A stretch of 64,000 nt of DNA from the NCBI RefSeq assembly GCF_018457175.1, contig NZ_JAGFNU010000001.1, forward strand, positions 372,001 to 436,000. The letters run 5' to 3'. The notes beneath the pieces are model-generated. The model was not told the DNA's origin. It was given only the letters and a program-made list of their open reading frames with translations, and did no database searches. The translations under genes and the position numbers were made by a program. The DNA comes from Pseudohalocynthiibacter aestuariivivens. GTDB lineage: Bacteria > Pseudomonadota > Alphaproteobacteria > Rhodobacterales > Rhodobacteraceae. Shown piece after piece: positions 46,845 to 57,577 of the stretch. Within the stretch, counting starts at the first letter, position 1. Each line of letters starts with the position of its first letter.

Positions 46845-47426
46845 ATGCCAAAGATCGGAATGGAACCTATTCGCCGCAAGGCGCTGGTCAGTGCCACGAT
46901 CGCTGAAATTGGTCGTGCAGGCTCTCTGGATGTGACGGTAAGCCAGATCGCGAAGCGGGCAGGCGTATCTTCTGCTTTGGCACATCACTACTTTGGTGGA
47001 AAAGAGCAAATCTTTCTCGCAGCGATGCGCCATATTCTGACGATATTCGGTGCGGCGGTTCGTGGTGCATTGGTTGTTTCCGAAGGCCCTGAAGCGCGTG
47101 TCCGCGCCATCATTCGTGCAAGCTTTGAAGCCGGAAATTTTCGTGAAGAAGTGATCGCCGCGTGGCTGAACTTCTACGTTTTGGCACAAACCAGCCCGCA
47201 GGCAAGGCGGCTTTTGAAAATCTACCAGAAACGACTGCATTCGAATCTGGTTTTTGCGATGCGGCCCCTTTTTGGGAACAAGGCGGTTTCAGCGGCGGAA
47301 GGGATCGCGTCAATGATTGACGGTGTCTATATCCGTCAGGCGCTGTGCGACCATCGGGTGGGCCGGGAACAAGCCGTTGCTCTTACGATGGAACACTTTG
47401 ATCTATTGCTGGAGCAAACAAAATGA
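46845..47426 (+). CDS. betI: BetI, TetR-family repressor of choline-to-betaine genes
   Basis: A 193-residue TetR-type repressor released by choline. It starts MPKIGMEPIRRKALVSATI, with the helix-turn-helix VSQIAKRAGVSSALAHHYFG. GGAG lies seven bases before the ATG at 46845; a TTG four codons earlier overlaps that site. Its stop overlaps the start of betC (ATGA). It begins the betI-betC-betB-betA operon and is divergent from choX. Confidence 0.95.
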   Translation: MPKIGMEPIRRKALVSATIAEIGRAGSLDVTVSQIAKRAGVSSALAHHYFGGKEQIFLAAMRHILTIFGAAVRGALVVSEGPEARVRAIIRASFEAGNFREEVIAAWLNFYVLAQTSPQARRLLKIYQKRLHSNLVFAMRPLFGNKAVSAAEGIASMIDGVYIRQALCDHRVGREQAVALTMEHFDLLLEQTK

Positions 47427-48931
47427 CAAAGCCCAATATTCTTATTTTCATGGTCGATCAGTTGAACGGTACTTTGTTCCCTGACGGCCCAGCAGACTGG
47501 CTGCATGCTCCGAACCTAAAGGCGCTGGCGGCACGGTCTGTGCGTTTTAAAAATTGTTATACCGCGTCACCCTTATGCGCACCGGGACGGGCAAGTTTTA
47601 TGTCAGGGCAACTGCCGTCGCGGACCAGGGTTTACGACAATGCGGCAGAATATGCCTCCGATATCCCAACATATGCTCACCATCTGCGTCGGGCAGGCTA
47701 TCAGACCTGCCTGTCTGGGAAAATGCATTTTGTTGGCCCGGATCAAATGCATGGCTTTGAGGAACGGCTGACCACAGATATCTATCCTGCGGATTTCGGA
47801 TGGACGCCTGACTATCGCAAACCCGGAGAGCGGATCGACTGGTGGTACCACAATATGGGCTCCGTCAAAGGCGCAGGTGTTGCCGAAATTTCCAACCAAA
47901 TGGAATATGACGACGAAGTTGCCTACAACGCGACCCGCAAGGTTTATGATCTGGCGCGCGGAAAAGATGACCGCCCCTGGTGTCTGACCGTCAGTTTCAC
48001 CCATCCGCATGATCCCTATGTTGCCAGAAAAAAATACTGGGATCTTTACGAGGATTGCGAACACCTGCTCCCGGAAATTCCGGCGATGCCCTATGAAGAA
48101 CACGATCCCCACGCAAAACGTATCTTTGATGCAAATGACTGGCGGAAATTTGATATTAAAGAGGAAGATATTCGCCGCTCTCGCCGGGCCTATTTTGCCA
48201 ATATAAGTTACTTGGACGATAAGATCGGCGATGTTCTGGAGGCGCTGGAAGCAACACGGCAAGACGCGATCATTCTCTTTGTTTCGGATCATGGTGACAT
48301 GCTTGGTGAGCGCGGCCTCTGGTTCAAAATGAACTTTTACGAGGGCTCTGCCCGGGTGCCATTGATGGTGGCCGCTTCAGGTCTTGAACCGCGGCTTGAA
48401 ACTGCGCCCGTCTCAAATATCGACGTGACACCAACACTGTGCGATCTTGCAGGCGTCAGTATGGAAGAGGTGCTTTCCTGGACTGACGGTGAAAGCCTTG
48501 TTCCTGTTGCCAAAGGGGCAGCGCGCACATCCCCGGTTGCGATGGAATATGCGGCTGAGGCCTCATATGCGCCGCTTGTCTCGCTGCGTTACGGAAAGTG
48601 GAAATACAACCGCTGTGCGCTTGACCCCGATCAGTTGTTTGATTTGGAATCAGATCCGCATGAACTTCGCAATTTGGCAGATGATCCAGAACATGCGGGA
48701 ACTCTGAATTCATTGCGCGCCAAATCTGAAGCCCGCTGGAACCTTGATGATTTCGACGCAGCTGTGCGCCAAAGCCAGGCGCGCAGGTGGGTGGTCTACG
48801 AAGCGCTTCGCAATGGCAACTATTTCCCGTGGGACTATCAGCCGCTGCAAAAGGCAAGTGAACGCTACATGCGCAATCATATGAATCTTGACACACTCGA
48901 AAATGATCAGCGTTTCCCTCGCGGGGAATAA
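47423..48931 (+). CDS. betC: Choline sulfatase
   Basis: A 502-residue sulfatase that releases choline from choline O-sulfate, a marine osmolyte and sulfur source. The sulfatase signature SPLCAPGRASFMSG carries Cys52, which is changed to formylglycine. NILIFMVDQLNGTLFP and LFVSDHGDMLGERGLW supply metal ligands. It overlaps betI by four bases and is followed by a half-copy of the hairpin repeat and then betB. Confidence 0.96.
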   Translation: MTKPNILIFMVDQLNGTLFPDGPADWLHAPNLKALAARSVRFKNCYTASPLCAPGRASFMSGQLPSRTRVYDNAAEYASDIPTYAHHLRRAGYQTCLSGKMHFVGPDQMHGFEERLTTDIYPADFGWTPDYRKPGERIDWWYHNMGSVKGAGVAEISNQMEYDDEVAYNATRKVYDLARGKDDRPWCLTVSFTHPHDPYVARKKYWDLYEDCEHLLPEIPAMPYEEHDPHAKRIFDANDWRKFDIKEEDIRRSRRAYFANISYLDDKIGDVLEALEATRQDAIILFVSDHGDMLGERGLWFKMNFYEGSARVPLMVAASGLEPRLETAPVSNIDVTPTLCDLAGVSMEEVLSWTDGESLVPVAKGAARTSPVAMEYAAEASYAPLVSLRYGKWKYNRCALDPDQLFDLESDPHELRNLADDPEHAGTLNSLRAKSEARWNLDDFDAAVRQSQARRWVVYEALRNGNYFPWDYQPLQKASERYMRNHMNLDTLENDQRFPRGE

Positions 48932-48947
48932 GCAAACCAGTTTCTAT

Positions 48948-48969
48948 AAATATCCCCGCCGGAGGCATT
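48948..48969. repeat. Half-copy of the CCCCGCCGGAGG repeat supplying the betB ribosome binding site
   Basis: AAATATCCCCGCCGGAGGC is present without the right arm. Its GGAGG at 48961-48965 lies nine bases before the TTG start of betB. Confidence 0.75.
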
Positions 48970-48974
48970 GAAGT

Positions 48975-50435
48975 TTGAATTACAACGCTCAACCCAAGGC
49001 CAGTCATTTCATCAATGGCGCCTACATTGAGGACACTTCGGGCGCACCTATTAAGGTGATCTATCCCGCGAGTGGAGAGGTCATCGCAACGCTTCACTCT
49101 GCGACGCCGGATATCGTCGACAAAGCATTAGCAGCCGCGAAATCGGCGCAGGGCGCGTGGGCCGCTTTAAGCGGCACAGAGCGGGGCAGAGTTTTGCGCC
49201 GCGCAGCAGATATCATACGTGAGAGAAACCGTGACCTGAGCATTCTGGAGACGCTGGATACCGGCAAACCACTTCAGGAAACCCTCGTTGCCGACGCAAC
49301 CTCTGGCGCGGATGCACTGGAGTATTTTGGTGGTATCGCAGGCAGCCTGACGGGAGAGCACATTCCTCTCTCCGGGGGGGATTTCGTCTATACTGTTCGC
49401 GAAGCACTGGGTCTCTGTGTCGGAATTGGTGCCTGGAACTACCCAACCCAGATCGCATGCTGGAAAGCGGCTCCCGCGCTTGCTTGTGGAAATACGATGG
49501 TTTTCAAGCCATCAGAGACAACACCCTTATCTGCTCTCAAAGTTGCGGAAATTCTGATCGAGGCTGGCGCACCAAAGGGTATTTTCAATGTTGTTCAGGG
49601 ATATGGCGACGTAGGGTCCAGCCTTGTCACTGACCCACGGGTTGCAAAGGTCTCACTTACGGGTTCCGTTCCAACCGGGCGCAAGGTTTATGCCGCGGCA
49701 GCAGACGGAATGAAACACGTCACAATGGAACTTGGCGGCAAATCCCCGATGATCATTTTTGACGATGCCAGCCTCGAAAATGCGGTTAGCGGCGCCATCC
49801 TTGGAAATTTCTATTCTTCCGGGCAGGTTTGCTCAAACGGTACAAGAGTGTTTGTGCAAAAGGGCATTAAAGAAGCGTTTTTGAAACGCCTGTCAGAACG
49901 TCTGGCGACGGCGGTGATCGGTGATCCTTTAGACGAAGCAACGAGTTTCGGCCCTTTGGTTTCCGAAAACCAGTTGAACATTGTCAAAGGCTATATTGCC
50001 AAAGGGCTGAACGAAGGCGCACGGCTGGTTTTTGGCGGAAATCAACTTAATAAACTGGGGTTTTATCTGGAGCCGACAGTTTTTGCAGATGTGACCGACG
50101 GCATGACCATTGCGCGTGAGGAAATTTTTGGCCCCGTGATGTCTGTTCTGGATTTTGAGGATGAAGTTGAGGTGATTGCACGTGCCAATGACACTGAATT
50201 CGGCTTGTCCGCGGGCGTATTTACAAATGACCTGACACGGGCGCACCGGGTGATTGGAAAGCTTGAAGCCGGAAGTTGCTTTATCAATACCTACAACCTT
50301 GCCCCGGTAGAGGCCCCTTTTGGCGGTAGCAAAATGTCGGGTGTCGGGCGAGAGAATTCAAAGAACGCGGTCAATCATTACTCAGAACTGCGCTCTGTTT
50401 ATGTGTCTATGAATGATGTCGAAGCGCCTTACTGA
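48975..50435 (+). CDS. betB: Betaine aldehyde dehydrogenase
   Basis: A 486-residue aldehyde dehydrogenase that makes glycine betaine. The catalytic pair is Glu252 in [10 protein letters not shown] and Cys286 in GQVCSNGT. The N-terminus and length fit BetB only if translation begins at the TTG at 48975; no ATG or GTG fits better. The ribosome binding site is the GGAGG of a repeat half-copy. It is followed by betA. Confidence 0.95.
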   Translation: MNYNAQPKASHFINGAYIEDTSGAPIKVIYPASGEVIATLHSATPDIVDKALAAAKSAQGAWAALSGTERGRVLRRAADIIRERNRDLSILETLDTGKPLQETLVADATSGADALEYFGGIAGSLTGEHIPLSGGDFVYTVREALGLCVGIGAWNYPTQIACWKAAPALACGNTMVFKPSETTPLSALKVAEILIEAGAPKGIFNVVQGYGDVGSSLVTDPRVAKVSLTGSVPTGRKVYAAAADGMKHVTMELGGKSPMIIFDDASLENAVSGAILGNFYSSGQVCSNGTRVFVQKGIKEAFLKRLSERLATAVIGDPLDEATSFGPLVSENQLNIVKGYIAKGLNEGARLVFGGNQLNKLGFYLEPTVFADVTDGMTIAREEIFGPVMSVLDFEDEVEVIARANDTEFGLSAGVFTNDLTRAHRVIGKLEAGSCFINTYNLAPVEAPFGGSKMSGVGRENSKNAVNHYSELRSVYVSMNDVEAPY

Positions 50436-50465
50436 TGCGTGGTGCGAAAGTGGACGGAAAAAAGA

Positions 50466-52124
50466 ATGGAAGCTGATTTTGTAATTGTCGGTGCGGGTTC
50501 TGCGGGGTGCGCTATGGCGTATCGGTTGTCAGAATCTGGCGCAAGTGTCCTTGTAATAGAGCACGGCGGGACTGACGCCGGGCCTTTCATTCAGATGCCA
50601 GCAGCACTTTCATACCCGATGAACATGGGCATGTACGATTGGGGATATCAGACCGAGCCAGAGCCATTTCTTGGTGGGCGTCGTCTGGTGACGCCGCGCG
50701 GAAAAGTGATTGGTGGCTCTTCCTCGATCAATGGGATGGTTTATGTGCGGGGTCATGCCCGCGATTTTGACCACTGGTCAGAGGTTGGGGCGACGGGTTG
50801 GGCCTATGCTGACGTGCTGCCCTACTACAAACGTATGGAATCATGGCATTCGGGGGGGCACGGGGGCGATCCAACCTGGCGGGGCACTGATGGCCCCCTG
50901 CATGTGACGCGCGGGCCAAGAAAGAATCCGTTGTATGAAGCATTCGTAAAGGCTGGACAGCAAGCGGGCTACAAAACCACGGGCGATTATAACGGCGAGC
51001 AGCAAGAAGGTTTTGGCCCGATGGAGCAAACCGTCTGGAAGGGTCGAAGATGGTCGGCTGCGAATGCCTATTTGCGCCCGGCGCTGAAACGCCAGAACTG
51101 CGATCTAACTCGTGCGTTTGCGCGCAAGGTAGTAGTCGAAGATGGGCGTGCTGTTGGTGTGGAGGTTGAACGCGGTGGGCGGGTAGAAGTTGTTCGTGCG
51201 CACCGCGAAGTGATTATTGCCGCGTCTTCACTGAATTCGCCAAAATTGCTTATGCTTTCTGGCATAGGGCCAGCAGCGCATCTGGCAGAGCATGACATCG
51301 AGGTGATTGCCGATCGACCGGGCGTTGGGCAAAATTTGCAAGATCACCTGGAGTTTTATTTTCAGATGGCATCAAGCCAACCCATCACGCTTTACAAACA
51401 TTGGAACCTTATTTCCAAGGCCGTGATCGGGGCGCAGTGGTTGTTTACAAAGACCGGGCTCGGCGCATCTAACCAGTTTGAAAGTGCTGCTTTTATCCGC
51501 TCTGGCGCTGGTGTGGACTACCCCGATATTCAATACCATTTTCTGCCAATGGCGGTCCGGTATGATGGCAAGGCGGCGGCAGAGGGGCACGGGTTTCAGG
51601 CCCATACGGGCCCAATGCGGTCCGGCTCGCGCGGCGTGGTGTCACTTGCATCGGCGGACCCCAATGATGCCCCGAAAATACTGTTCAACTATATGTCAGT
51701 GCCGCAGGACTGGGAGGATTTTCGTACCTGCATCCGCCTCACCCGCGAAATCTTTGCGCAAGAGGCATTCAAGCCGTTTGTGAAACATGAAATTCAGCCC
51801 GGTGCAGGGCTGCAAACTGACGATGAGCTGGACGGCTTCATTCGCGAACACGTGGAAAGCGCTTACCATCCGTGTGGTACGTGCAGAATGGGCAAAGCTG
51901 ACGACCCGAACGCTGTTGTTGACCCGGAGGCGCGTGTCATCGGCGTTGATGGATTGCGTCTCGCAGATAGTTCCGTTTTCCCGCGCATTACAAACGGCAA
52001 CCTCAATGGACCCTCAATTATGGTTGGGGAAAAGGCATCAGACCATATATTGGGAAAAACACAATTGCCTCCGGTAAATGTTGAGCCGTGGATTCACCCA
52101 AATTGGAAAACATCTCAGCGCTAA
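50466..52124 (+). CDS. betA: Choline dehydrogenase
   Basis: A 552-residue FAD-dependent GMC oxidoreductase that oxidises choline to betaine aldehyde at the membrane. The FAD motif [18 protein letters not shown] is at the N-terminus; [15 protein letters not shown] and HPCGTCRMG (catalytic His) are further on. Length is typical of BetA. I chose the ATG at 50466; a GTG nine codons earlier is possible, but the family starts near this ATG. It ends the bet operon. Confidence 0.96.
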   Translation: MEADFVIVGAGSAGCAMAYRLSESGASVLVIEHGGTDAGPFIQMPAALSYPMNMGMYDWGYQTEPEPFLGGRRLVTPRGKVIGGSSSINGMVYVRGHARDFDHWSEVGATGWAYADVLPYYKRMESWHSGGHGGDPTWRGTDGPLHVTRGPRKNPLYEAFVKAGQQAGYKTTGDYNGEQQEGFGPMEQTVWKGRRWSAANAYLRPALKRQNCDLTRAFARKVVVEDGRAVGVEVERGGRVEVVRAHREVIIAASSLNSPKLLMLSGIGPAAHLAEHDIEVIADRPGVGQNLQDHLEFYFQMASSQPITLYKHWNLISKAVIGAQWLFTKTGLGASNQFESAAFIRSGAGVDYPDIQYHFLPMAVRYDGKAAAEGHGFQAHTGPMRSGSRGVVSLASADPNDAPKILFNYMSVPQDWEDFRTCIRLTREIFAQEAFKPFVKHEIQPGAGLQTDDELDGFIREHVESAYHPCGTCRMGKADDPNAVVDPEARVIGVDGLRLADSSVFPRITNGNLNGPSIMVGEKASDHILGKTQLPPVNVEPWIHPNWKTSQR

Positions 52125-52222
52125 CTCCGGCAGTTGGCCTGCAATTCTTTGATCCGAGTCAAGGTTGCGGAATTGATCTGGGTCTAACCTAATCGCGAAA
52201 CGGACCCAGACAGGAGAATCGC

Positions 52223-52459
52223 ATGTCCCACACCCCTCATGAATTGGCTGAAGAATTTCCCGACAAAGTGGAACTCATTTCTGAGCTAAAACAATCTAAC
52301 GCCCATTTCGCGGGCCTTGTTGACAAGTATCATGAAATCAATCGGGCCATTCACCGGGCAGAGACAAATGTTGAACCAACAGAAGAGCTGCACGAAGTCG
52401 AAATGCGCAAAGAACGCATGATGCTGAAAGACGACATCTGGAAGATGCTAAGCGCTTGA
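52223..52459 (+). CDS. DUF465 (YdcH-like) small protein
   Basis: A 78-residue helical protein of the YdcH/DUF465 family (HFAGLVDKYHEINRAIHRAE, KERMMLKDDIWKML). The function is unknown; the proteins are common in alphaproteobacteria. AGGAG lies six bases before the ATG, right after an 8-bp stem (TCTGGGTC at 52177 with GACCCAGA at 52203). A strong hairpin follows the gene. Confidence 0.82.
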   Translation: MSHTPHELAEEFPDKVELISELKQSNAHFAGLVDKYHEINRAIHRAETNVEPTEELHEVEMRKERMMLKDDIWKMLSA

Positions 52460-52466
52460 AATATCT

Positions 52467-52504
52467 GGCCTCGCCCTGGATCGATCCAGCGGCGAGGCCG
52501 TTTT
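52467..52504. terminator. Hairpin terminator after DUF465 gene
   Basis: GGCCTCGCC pairs with GGCGAGGCC, and the loop holds a smaller palindrome. TTTT follows. It also lies before the end of the convergent pccR gene. Confidence 0.8.
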
Positions 52505-52514
52505 CGATAAGAGC

Positions 52515-53915
52515 TTATCCGATCTCATAGGGCAATATCCCACGTTTGTTTGGATCAATCGAAAGCTGCCTTTCGAGTGGTGGGACAGAACGCTGATGAC
52601 ACTTTGCTCTTTCGCAAATACGGCACGAGATACCTATTGGTTCAAAGGCCGTACTTTTGCTGGTGCCAAGATCGTCTGCGTATACCAGCGCGTCAGCATG
52701 CTTGACCTCGCAACCAAGCCCTATTGCATATCTGCGAACAGGCGCCTGGAAAGAGCCGCCGGATTTTGACACATCACGCGCCAGGCAAAAATAGCGCACG
52801 CCGTCGGGCGTTTCCGCCAGTTGCCTTAAAAAACGCCCCGGTGTTTCAAATGCGCGATGCACGTTCCATAGCGGGCAGGCCCCACCGAAACGTGCAAACT
52901 GCAGCCGGGTTGCAGAGTGACGTTTGGTGATTGTGCCAGCTTGATCGACGCGTACAAAGAAGAATGGAACACCTTTTGCGCCCGGTCGCTGCAAAGTTGA
53001 AAGCCGATGCGCAATTTGTTCAATCGAGGCGCCGAACTGGTCAGACAAACGTTCAAGATCATGCCGCGTTTCCTGGGCAGCCGTCAGGAATGCAGTGTAG
53101 GGAAGCAAAGCTGCGCCGGCGAAATAGTTTGCCAGCCCGATCTTTGCAATCGCACGTGCTGCATCGGTCTGGAACCGGGCAAAGTCCAGCGTCGCTTCCA
53201 GTAAATCGTTTTGCGTAAGCAAAGCGAACTGAAGTAACAATTGGAATGTTTGCGTCGACGGGGCAGCGCGTTTTGAAAGAGTCAGACAACGGGCGGCAGG
53301 GTCATAGCCGCGCAGTGTCGTTTCATCTGTGAAAAGCGTTTCGATACCAAGATCGCTCAGGGCTTTGATGGCTGTTTGCTGAATGTTCTGATGCATACCT
53401 CTTTGTCCGGCGAAATGTTCCGCAGCCCGGTCAACCGCATCAATGTAGTTATCGCAATAATGAAAGAAATCGCGAACTTCTTCCCACGGGCTGGACTGCG
53501 CGCGGCTGTCTTCGCGGCCCAGAGCCTCATCAAGCGACGCAAGCCGCTCGTGGCTCTGCCGATAGGCACGGTGCAGGTCAAGAAACGCACGCGCCAGTGC
53601 CGGGGCATTTGAGGCTGCGAGCCGCAGATCAGCCAGAGGCGGGGTGCTATCAGCAAAGACCGGATCGGCAAGGGCCTCGCGCATGTCACTGACCATGCGC
53701 TCGGCATCGCCAGTCGACAGCTCTGCGACATCAAAGCCAAATTCTTGTGCCAGCGCCAGCACGACACCGGTGCTAACTGGCCGGTTGTTGTTTTCCATCT
53801 GGTTGAGATACGGCAGCGAAACGCCCAGTTTTTCAGCGAACTGCTTTTGCGTCAGGCCAAGCCGCGTTCGGGTTTCCCGCAGTTTTACACCGGCATAAAG
53901 TTTTTGAATTGCCAT
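52515..53915 (-). CDS. pccR: Short-chain fatty acyl-CoA regulator (ScfR), PccR-like
   Basis: A 466-residue regulator. An XRE helix-turn-helix is near the N-terminus (GLTQKQFAEKLGVSLPYLNQ), followed by a domain that binds short-chain acyl-CoAs and a C-terminal cysteine-rich part (CRICERAKCHQRS). The Rhodobacter sphaeroides PccR controls propionyl-CoA carboxylase, and pccB and pccA lie nearby here. Palindromic TTTGCAAA sites lie upstream of this gene, pccB and the mutase gene, which fits the published PccR motif (TTTGCAAA twice with four bases between). Confidence 0.9.
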   Translation of the reverse strand: MAIQKLYAGVKLRETRTRLGLTQKQFAEKLGVSLPYLNQMENNNRPVSTGVVLALAQEFGFDVAELSTGDAERMVSDMREALADPVFADSTPPLADLRLAASNAPALARAFLDLHRAYRQSHERLASLDEALGREDSRAQSSPWEEVRDFFHYCDNYIDAVDRAAEHFAGQRGMHQNIQQTAIKALSDLGIETLFTDETTLRGYDPAARCLTLSKRAAPSTQTFQLLLQFALLTQNDLLEATLDFARFQTDAARAIAKIGLANYFAGAALLPYTAFLTAAQETRHDLERLSDQFGASIEQIAHRLSTLQRPGAKGVPFFFVRVDQAGTITKRHSATRLQFARFGGACPLWNVHRAFETPGRFLRQLAETPDGVRYFCLARDVSKSGGSFQAPVRRYAIGLGCEVKHADALVYADDLGTSKSTAFEPIGISCRICERAKCHQRSVPPLERQLSIDPNKRGILPYEIG

Positions 53916-53931
53916 TGCATTCCCCTTGGAG

Positions 53932-53967
53932 TTTGCAAATTAGCACATGACTTTGAAAACTTTGCAA
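53932..53967. promoter_or_regulatory. Candidate PccR sites upstream of pccR
   Basis: TTTGCAAA lies at 53932-53939 and TTTGCAA at 53961-53967, with a weaker TTTGAAAA between. They resemble the PccR motif and would allow autoregulation. Confidence 0.55.
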
Positions 53968-53979
53968 CCTGTTTGTGAA

Positions 53980-55203
53980 TTAAAGATCAAGGCCCGCAAG
54001 GCGGCGCTCGCGGTAGAGTACAAAAAGCATAGAAAGTACACCTGAAGCTGAACTTAAGAACATAATCCACATGAGTGGAAATGCGCCTGTTTCCGCAGTT
54101 AGCATAACGCCAGCAAGTGCTGAAAGCGCGGCGCCGCCGCCAATCATGATCGCACCGCCAAGCCCGGCCGCAGAACCTGCGAGATGTGGGCGCACGGATA
54201 ACATTCCGGCATTCGCATTGGGCAGTACCATACCGTTACCCAGCCCAACAAATGTCATAGAGCCAAAGAAAAGGATTGGAGAGGAAAGCCCTGCGTAAAA
54301 CAGTATTAACGCGCCACCTAATCCGGCTGCGGAAAGTGATGCACCCCAGAGAAGCATTCGATTGATGCCGATCCGCACGGACATGCGGCCGGATAAAAAA
54401 TTGCCAAGAAAGTAACCAACTGCAGGTGCGCCGAAGCTGAAACCAAGCCATATACTTGACAGGCCAAATACCGTTTCACCAACAAAAGGGGCGCCGCCAA
54501 GGTAGGCAAAGAATGACCCGGATGTAAAAGCGGCGGTCAGGCAATAACCCCAAAAACGTTGTGAAACCAACAGGTCAGGGTACTGGCGCATCTGCTGCGC
54601 CATGCTTGTCGAGCGTTGTGTTGCCGTTTCACCAAGGTCGACCCATACCAACCAGAACAGACCCACACCAAGCAACGCCATCAGCCAGAAGTTAGACTGC
54701 CAGCCAAGGTATGTGTCCAGCACACCGCCCACCAGCGGGCTTAGCATCGGGACAAGCGCCATACCCATTGTGACGTAACCAAGCATGGAGGCCGCTTCTT
54801 CCATCGGCACCATATCCCGCACAACAGCACGAGACAGAACCATCCCAGTCACAATTGCGGCCTGGGCCATTCTGAACGTCAGAAAAACCTCTACAGTGGG
54901 TGCAAAAACGCACCCCACTGAGGCGATGATAAACAAAACCGTTCCCCATAGGATAACGGGGCGCCGACCGTATCGGTCAGAAATTGGTCCAACAACGATT
55001 TGCAACGCTGCATTAACAGCCAGATACAATGCGACGGACAGTTGCATCAGCCGATAGTCAGTTTGAAAATACGCTGTCATGTTCGGTAAAGAGGGTAGAA
55101 AAACGTTCATCGACAACGCAGAGAGCCCCGCAAGAAGGATCAGTGTTATGATATGGGGTGGAGTAGTGCGGTCGAGAAACCGAACAACGGGCTTTGTTGA
55201 CAT
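53980..55203 (-). CDS. Bcr/CflA-type MFS efflux transporter
   Basis: A 407-residue major facilitator with about twelve helices. The early GLSALSMNVFLPSLPNM segment and the conserved loop SDRYGRRPVILWG identify the Bcr/CflA drug-efflux branch. I chose the ATG at 55203 over a TTG two codons earlier. It lies between pccR and pccB but points away from both, and nothing ties it to propionate. Confidence 0.87.
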   Translation of the reverse strand: MSTKPVVRFLDRTTPPHIITLILLAGLSALSMNVFLPSLPNMTAYFQTDYRLMQLSVALYLAVNAALQIVVGPISDRYGRRPVILWGTVLFIIASVGCVFAPTVEVFLTFRMAQAAIVTGMVLSRAVVRDMVPMEEAASMLGYVTMGMALVPMLSPLVGGVLDTYLGWQSNFWLMALLGVGLFWLVWVDLGETATQRSTSMAQQMRQYPDLLVSQRFWGYCLTAAFTSGSFFAYLGGAPFVGETVFGLSSIWLGFSFGAPAVGYFLGNFLSGRMSVRIGINRMLLWGASLSAAGLGGALILFYAGLSSPILFFGSMTFVGLGNGMVLPNANAGMLSVRPHLAGSAAGLGGAIMIGGGAALSALAGVMLTAETGAFPLMWIMFLSSASGVLSMLFVLYRERRLAGLDL

Positions 55204-55276
55204 AGTCAATCGTTAGGCGTGAGATTTGGAAATGTCCATAGAGTCTCGTTGCTGGTAGCGCGCCCTGTCAGAGTGG

Positions 55277-55324
55277 TTTGCAATTATTCAATTTGCGATC
55301 ATCATTCTTCTAATGGTTTGCAAA
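55277..55324. promoter_or_regulatory. Candidate PccR sites upstream of pccB
   Basis: TTTGCAAT at 55277, TTTGCGAT at 55292 and TTTGCAAA at 55317 lie 70 to 120 bases before the pccB start. Their exact spacing does not fit the published motif, so only the last is a good match. Confidence 0.5.
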
Positions 55325-55396
55325 TATTCCAAACTTTCCTTTTCCCTTTCACGTTTTAACGGTAGGTTCCCAAAAACTCAAAGGAGCCAGCCGCCC

Positions 55397-56929
55397 ATGA
55401 AGGATATCCTGCAAGAACTTGAAACACGTCGTAACGTTGCCCGTATGGGTGGCGGTGAAAGACGCATCGCATCGCAGCACAGCAAAGGTAAGCTGACCGC
55501 CCGAGAGCGGATCGATTTGCTGCTTGACGAAGATTCGTTCGAAGAATTTGACATGTTTGTTGCGCACCGCTGCACGGATTTTGGAATGGAAAAAGACCGG
55601 CCTGCCGGAGACGGTGTTGTTACAGGCTGGGGCACGATCAACGGTCGTATGGTTTATGTGTTCAGTCAGGATTTCACGGTGTTTGGTGGTTCTCTGTCGG
55701 AAACCCATGCTTTGAAGATCTGCAAGATCATGGATATGGCGATGCAAAACGGCGCACCCGTTATCGGAATCAATGACAGTGGTGGTGCACGTATTCAGGA
55801 AGGTGTTGCTTCACTTGCCGGATATGCCGAGGTTTTTCAGCGCAATATCATGGCATCTGGTGTGGTGCCGCAAATCAGCCTGATCATGGGGCCTTGCGCG
55901 GGTGGCGCGGTTTATAGCCCTGCGATGACTGATTTCATTTTTATGGTCAAAGACAGCTCTTATATGTTTGTGACAGGCCCCGACGTTGTGAAGACAGTGA
56001 CAAACGAGGTTGTTACGGCCGAAGAACTTGGCGGAGCCGGGACACATACCAAAAAATCGTCTGTTGCGGACGGCGCCTTTGAAAATGATGTCGAGGCTCT
56101 GGCAGAGGTGCGGCGATTGGTGGATTTCCTACCGCTTAACAACCGAGCAAAGCCACCGATTCGACCTTTCTTTGATGATCCGGGTCGTATTGACGAGAGC
56201 CTTGATACGCTGATCCCCGATAATCCGAATTCTCCCTACGACATGAAAGAGCTGATAACAAAGCTCGCCGATGAAGGCGATTTCTACGAAATCCAAGAAG
56301 ATTTTGCGAAGAATATTGTGACGGGATTCGTGCGGCTAGAGGGATCTTCTGTTGGAATTGTGGCAAATCAGCCAATGGTTCTGGCGGGGTGTCTGGATAT
56401 TGACAGTTCGCGTAAGGCAGCCCGGTTTGTACGGTTTTGCGACGCATTTGAAATTCCGATCCTGACGTTGGTTGATGTCCCTGGTTTCTTGCCAGGCACA
56501 TCTCAAGAATATGGCGGTGTTATCAAACATGGTGCGAAATTGCTTTTTGCTTATGGCGAGGCGACCGTCCCAAAAGTTACAGTCATTACACGCAAAGCCT
56601 ATGGCGGTGCCTATGATGTTATGGCGTCAAAGCATTTGCGAGGTGATTTTAATTATGCATGGCCAACCGCAGAAATTGCAGTGATGGGGGCCAAGGGTGC
56701 GACGGAAATTCTGTATCGCAGCGAACTTGGTGATGCAGAAAAAATCGCTGAACGCACGGCAGATTATGAAGACCGGTTTGCTAACCCGTTCGTCGCCGCT
56801 GAAAAAGGCTTCATCGACGAAGTGATCATGCCGCACTCGACCCGCAAACGCGTTGCTCGGGCCTTTGCGAGCTTGCGAAACAAGAGCCTGAAAAATCCAT
56901 GGAAAAAGCACGATAATATTCCGCTTTAG
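55397..56929 (+). CDS. pccB: Propionyl-CoA carboxylase beta subunit
   Basis: A 510-residue carboxyltransferase that adds CO2 from biotin to propionyl-CoA. It begins [20 protein letters not shown], with [13 protein letters not shown]-type and [16 protein letters not shown] segments and [14 protein letters not shown] at the end. Length is typical. The ATG at 55397 has GGAG ten bases upstream; the 28 codons before it do not fit. It is separated from pccA by several small genes, as is common in this order. Confidence 0.96.
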   Translation: MKDILQELETRRNVARMGGGERRIASQHSKGKLTARERIDLLLDEDSFEEFDMFVAHRCTDFGMEKDRPAGDGVVTGWGTINGRMVYVFSQDFTVFGGSLSETHALKICKIMDMAMQNGAPVIGINDSGGARIQEGVASLAGYAEVFQRNIMASGVVPQISLIMGPCAGGAVYSPAMTDFIFMVKDSSYMFVTGPDVVKTVTNEVVTAEELGGAGTHTKKSSVADGAFENDVEALAEVRRLVDFLPLNNRAKPPIRPFFDDPGRIDESLDTLIPDNPNSPYDMKELITKLADEGDFYEIQEDFAKNIVTGFVRLEGSSVGIVANQPMVLAGCLDIDSSRKAARFVRFCDAFEIPILTLVDVPGFLPGTSQEYGGVIKHGAKLLFAYGEATVPKVTVITRKAYGGAYDVMASKHLRGDFNYAWPTAEIAVMGAKGATEILYRSELGDAEKIAERTADYEDRFANPFVAAEKGFIDEVIMPHSTRKRVARAFASLRNKSLKNPWKKHDNIPL

Positions 56930-56940
56930 GGTGAGCAGAG

Positions 56941-57381
56941 GTGAGCACCCCCAAGGCAAAAATCTGGATCACGGGTTGCGTGGTTTTGGTTTCTGCGGCG
57001 GCAGCGTTATTTGTCCTGAATTTTGAAGAAACGACCAACCCAGCCCAAATCCCGGCTCCTTCGGGGCAACCGATCACTTTTTACGAGATAATTTGGGGAC
57101 AGAGAGGACCATCCGGAATGGCAGTACGGTTCAGATTTCTGGCTCCCGAGATTGCACGCGAAGGTGGACGAATCGAATTTGCGCAAGCTGAGGAAGATAT
57201 GAAATTCCTGTGTGAATCATACGCCCTCCCGCGTATTGCGGAAAATGGGCCCAAGCCGACGCAGATCATAATCTCGTTGTCTGACAGGATTGTCGAATTT
57301 GGGTCTGCTGATCCGGCTGCAACCCAGTTTTTTGAGGCATATCGGCCCGAAGATACCACCTGTATCTGGGAGGGTTTCTGA
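56941..57381 (+). CDS. Hypothetical protein with N-terminal membrane segment
   Basis: A 146-residue protein. One hydrophobic segment (IWITGCVVLVSAAAALFVL, residues 8-26) suggests a membrane anchor or signal, followed by a soluble part with no domain I can name with certainty. It may belong to a Rhodobacteraceae-specific DUF family (DUF6497 is a candidate from memory). It follows pccB after 11 bases and may be part of that transcript. Confidence 0.65.
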   Translation: MSTPKAKIWITGCVVLVSAAAALFVLNFEETTNPAQIPAPSGQPITFYEIIWGQRGPSGMAVRFRFLAPEIAREGGRIEFAQAEEDMKFLCESYALPRIAENGPKPTQIIISLSDRIVEFGSADPAATQFFEAYRPEDTTCIWEGF

Positions 57382-57577
57382 TGCAACCACAATATATAGC
57401 GTCTCGAGGCGCTTTTAACCCTGAATTTGAGGCTTTCTGGCCACAACCCGCCGACATGGTTCGTGATCAGTGTCTTTTGTTCTGGGGGTGCGCTATTCTA
57501 CGCACAGGTTGCGCCCAAGCGGCCTGTAACTCGGTATGGGTAGTGTATTCTACCCCAAATAAAATTAGGAGAGATGG

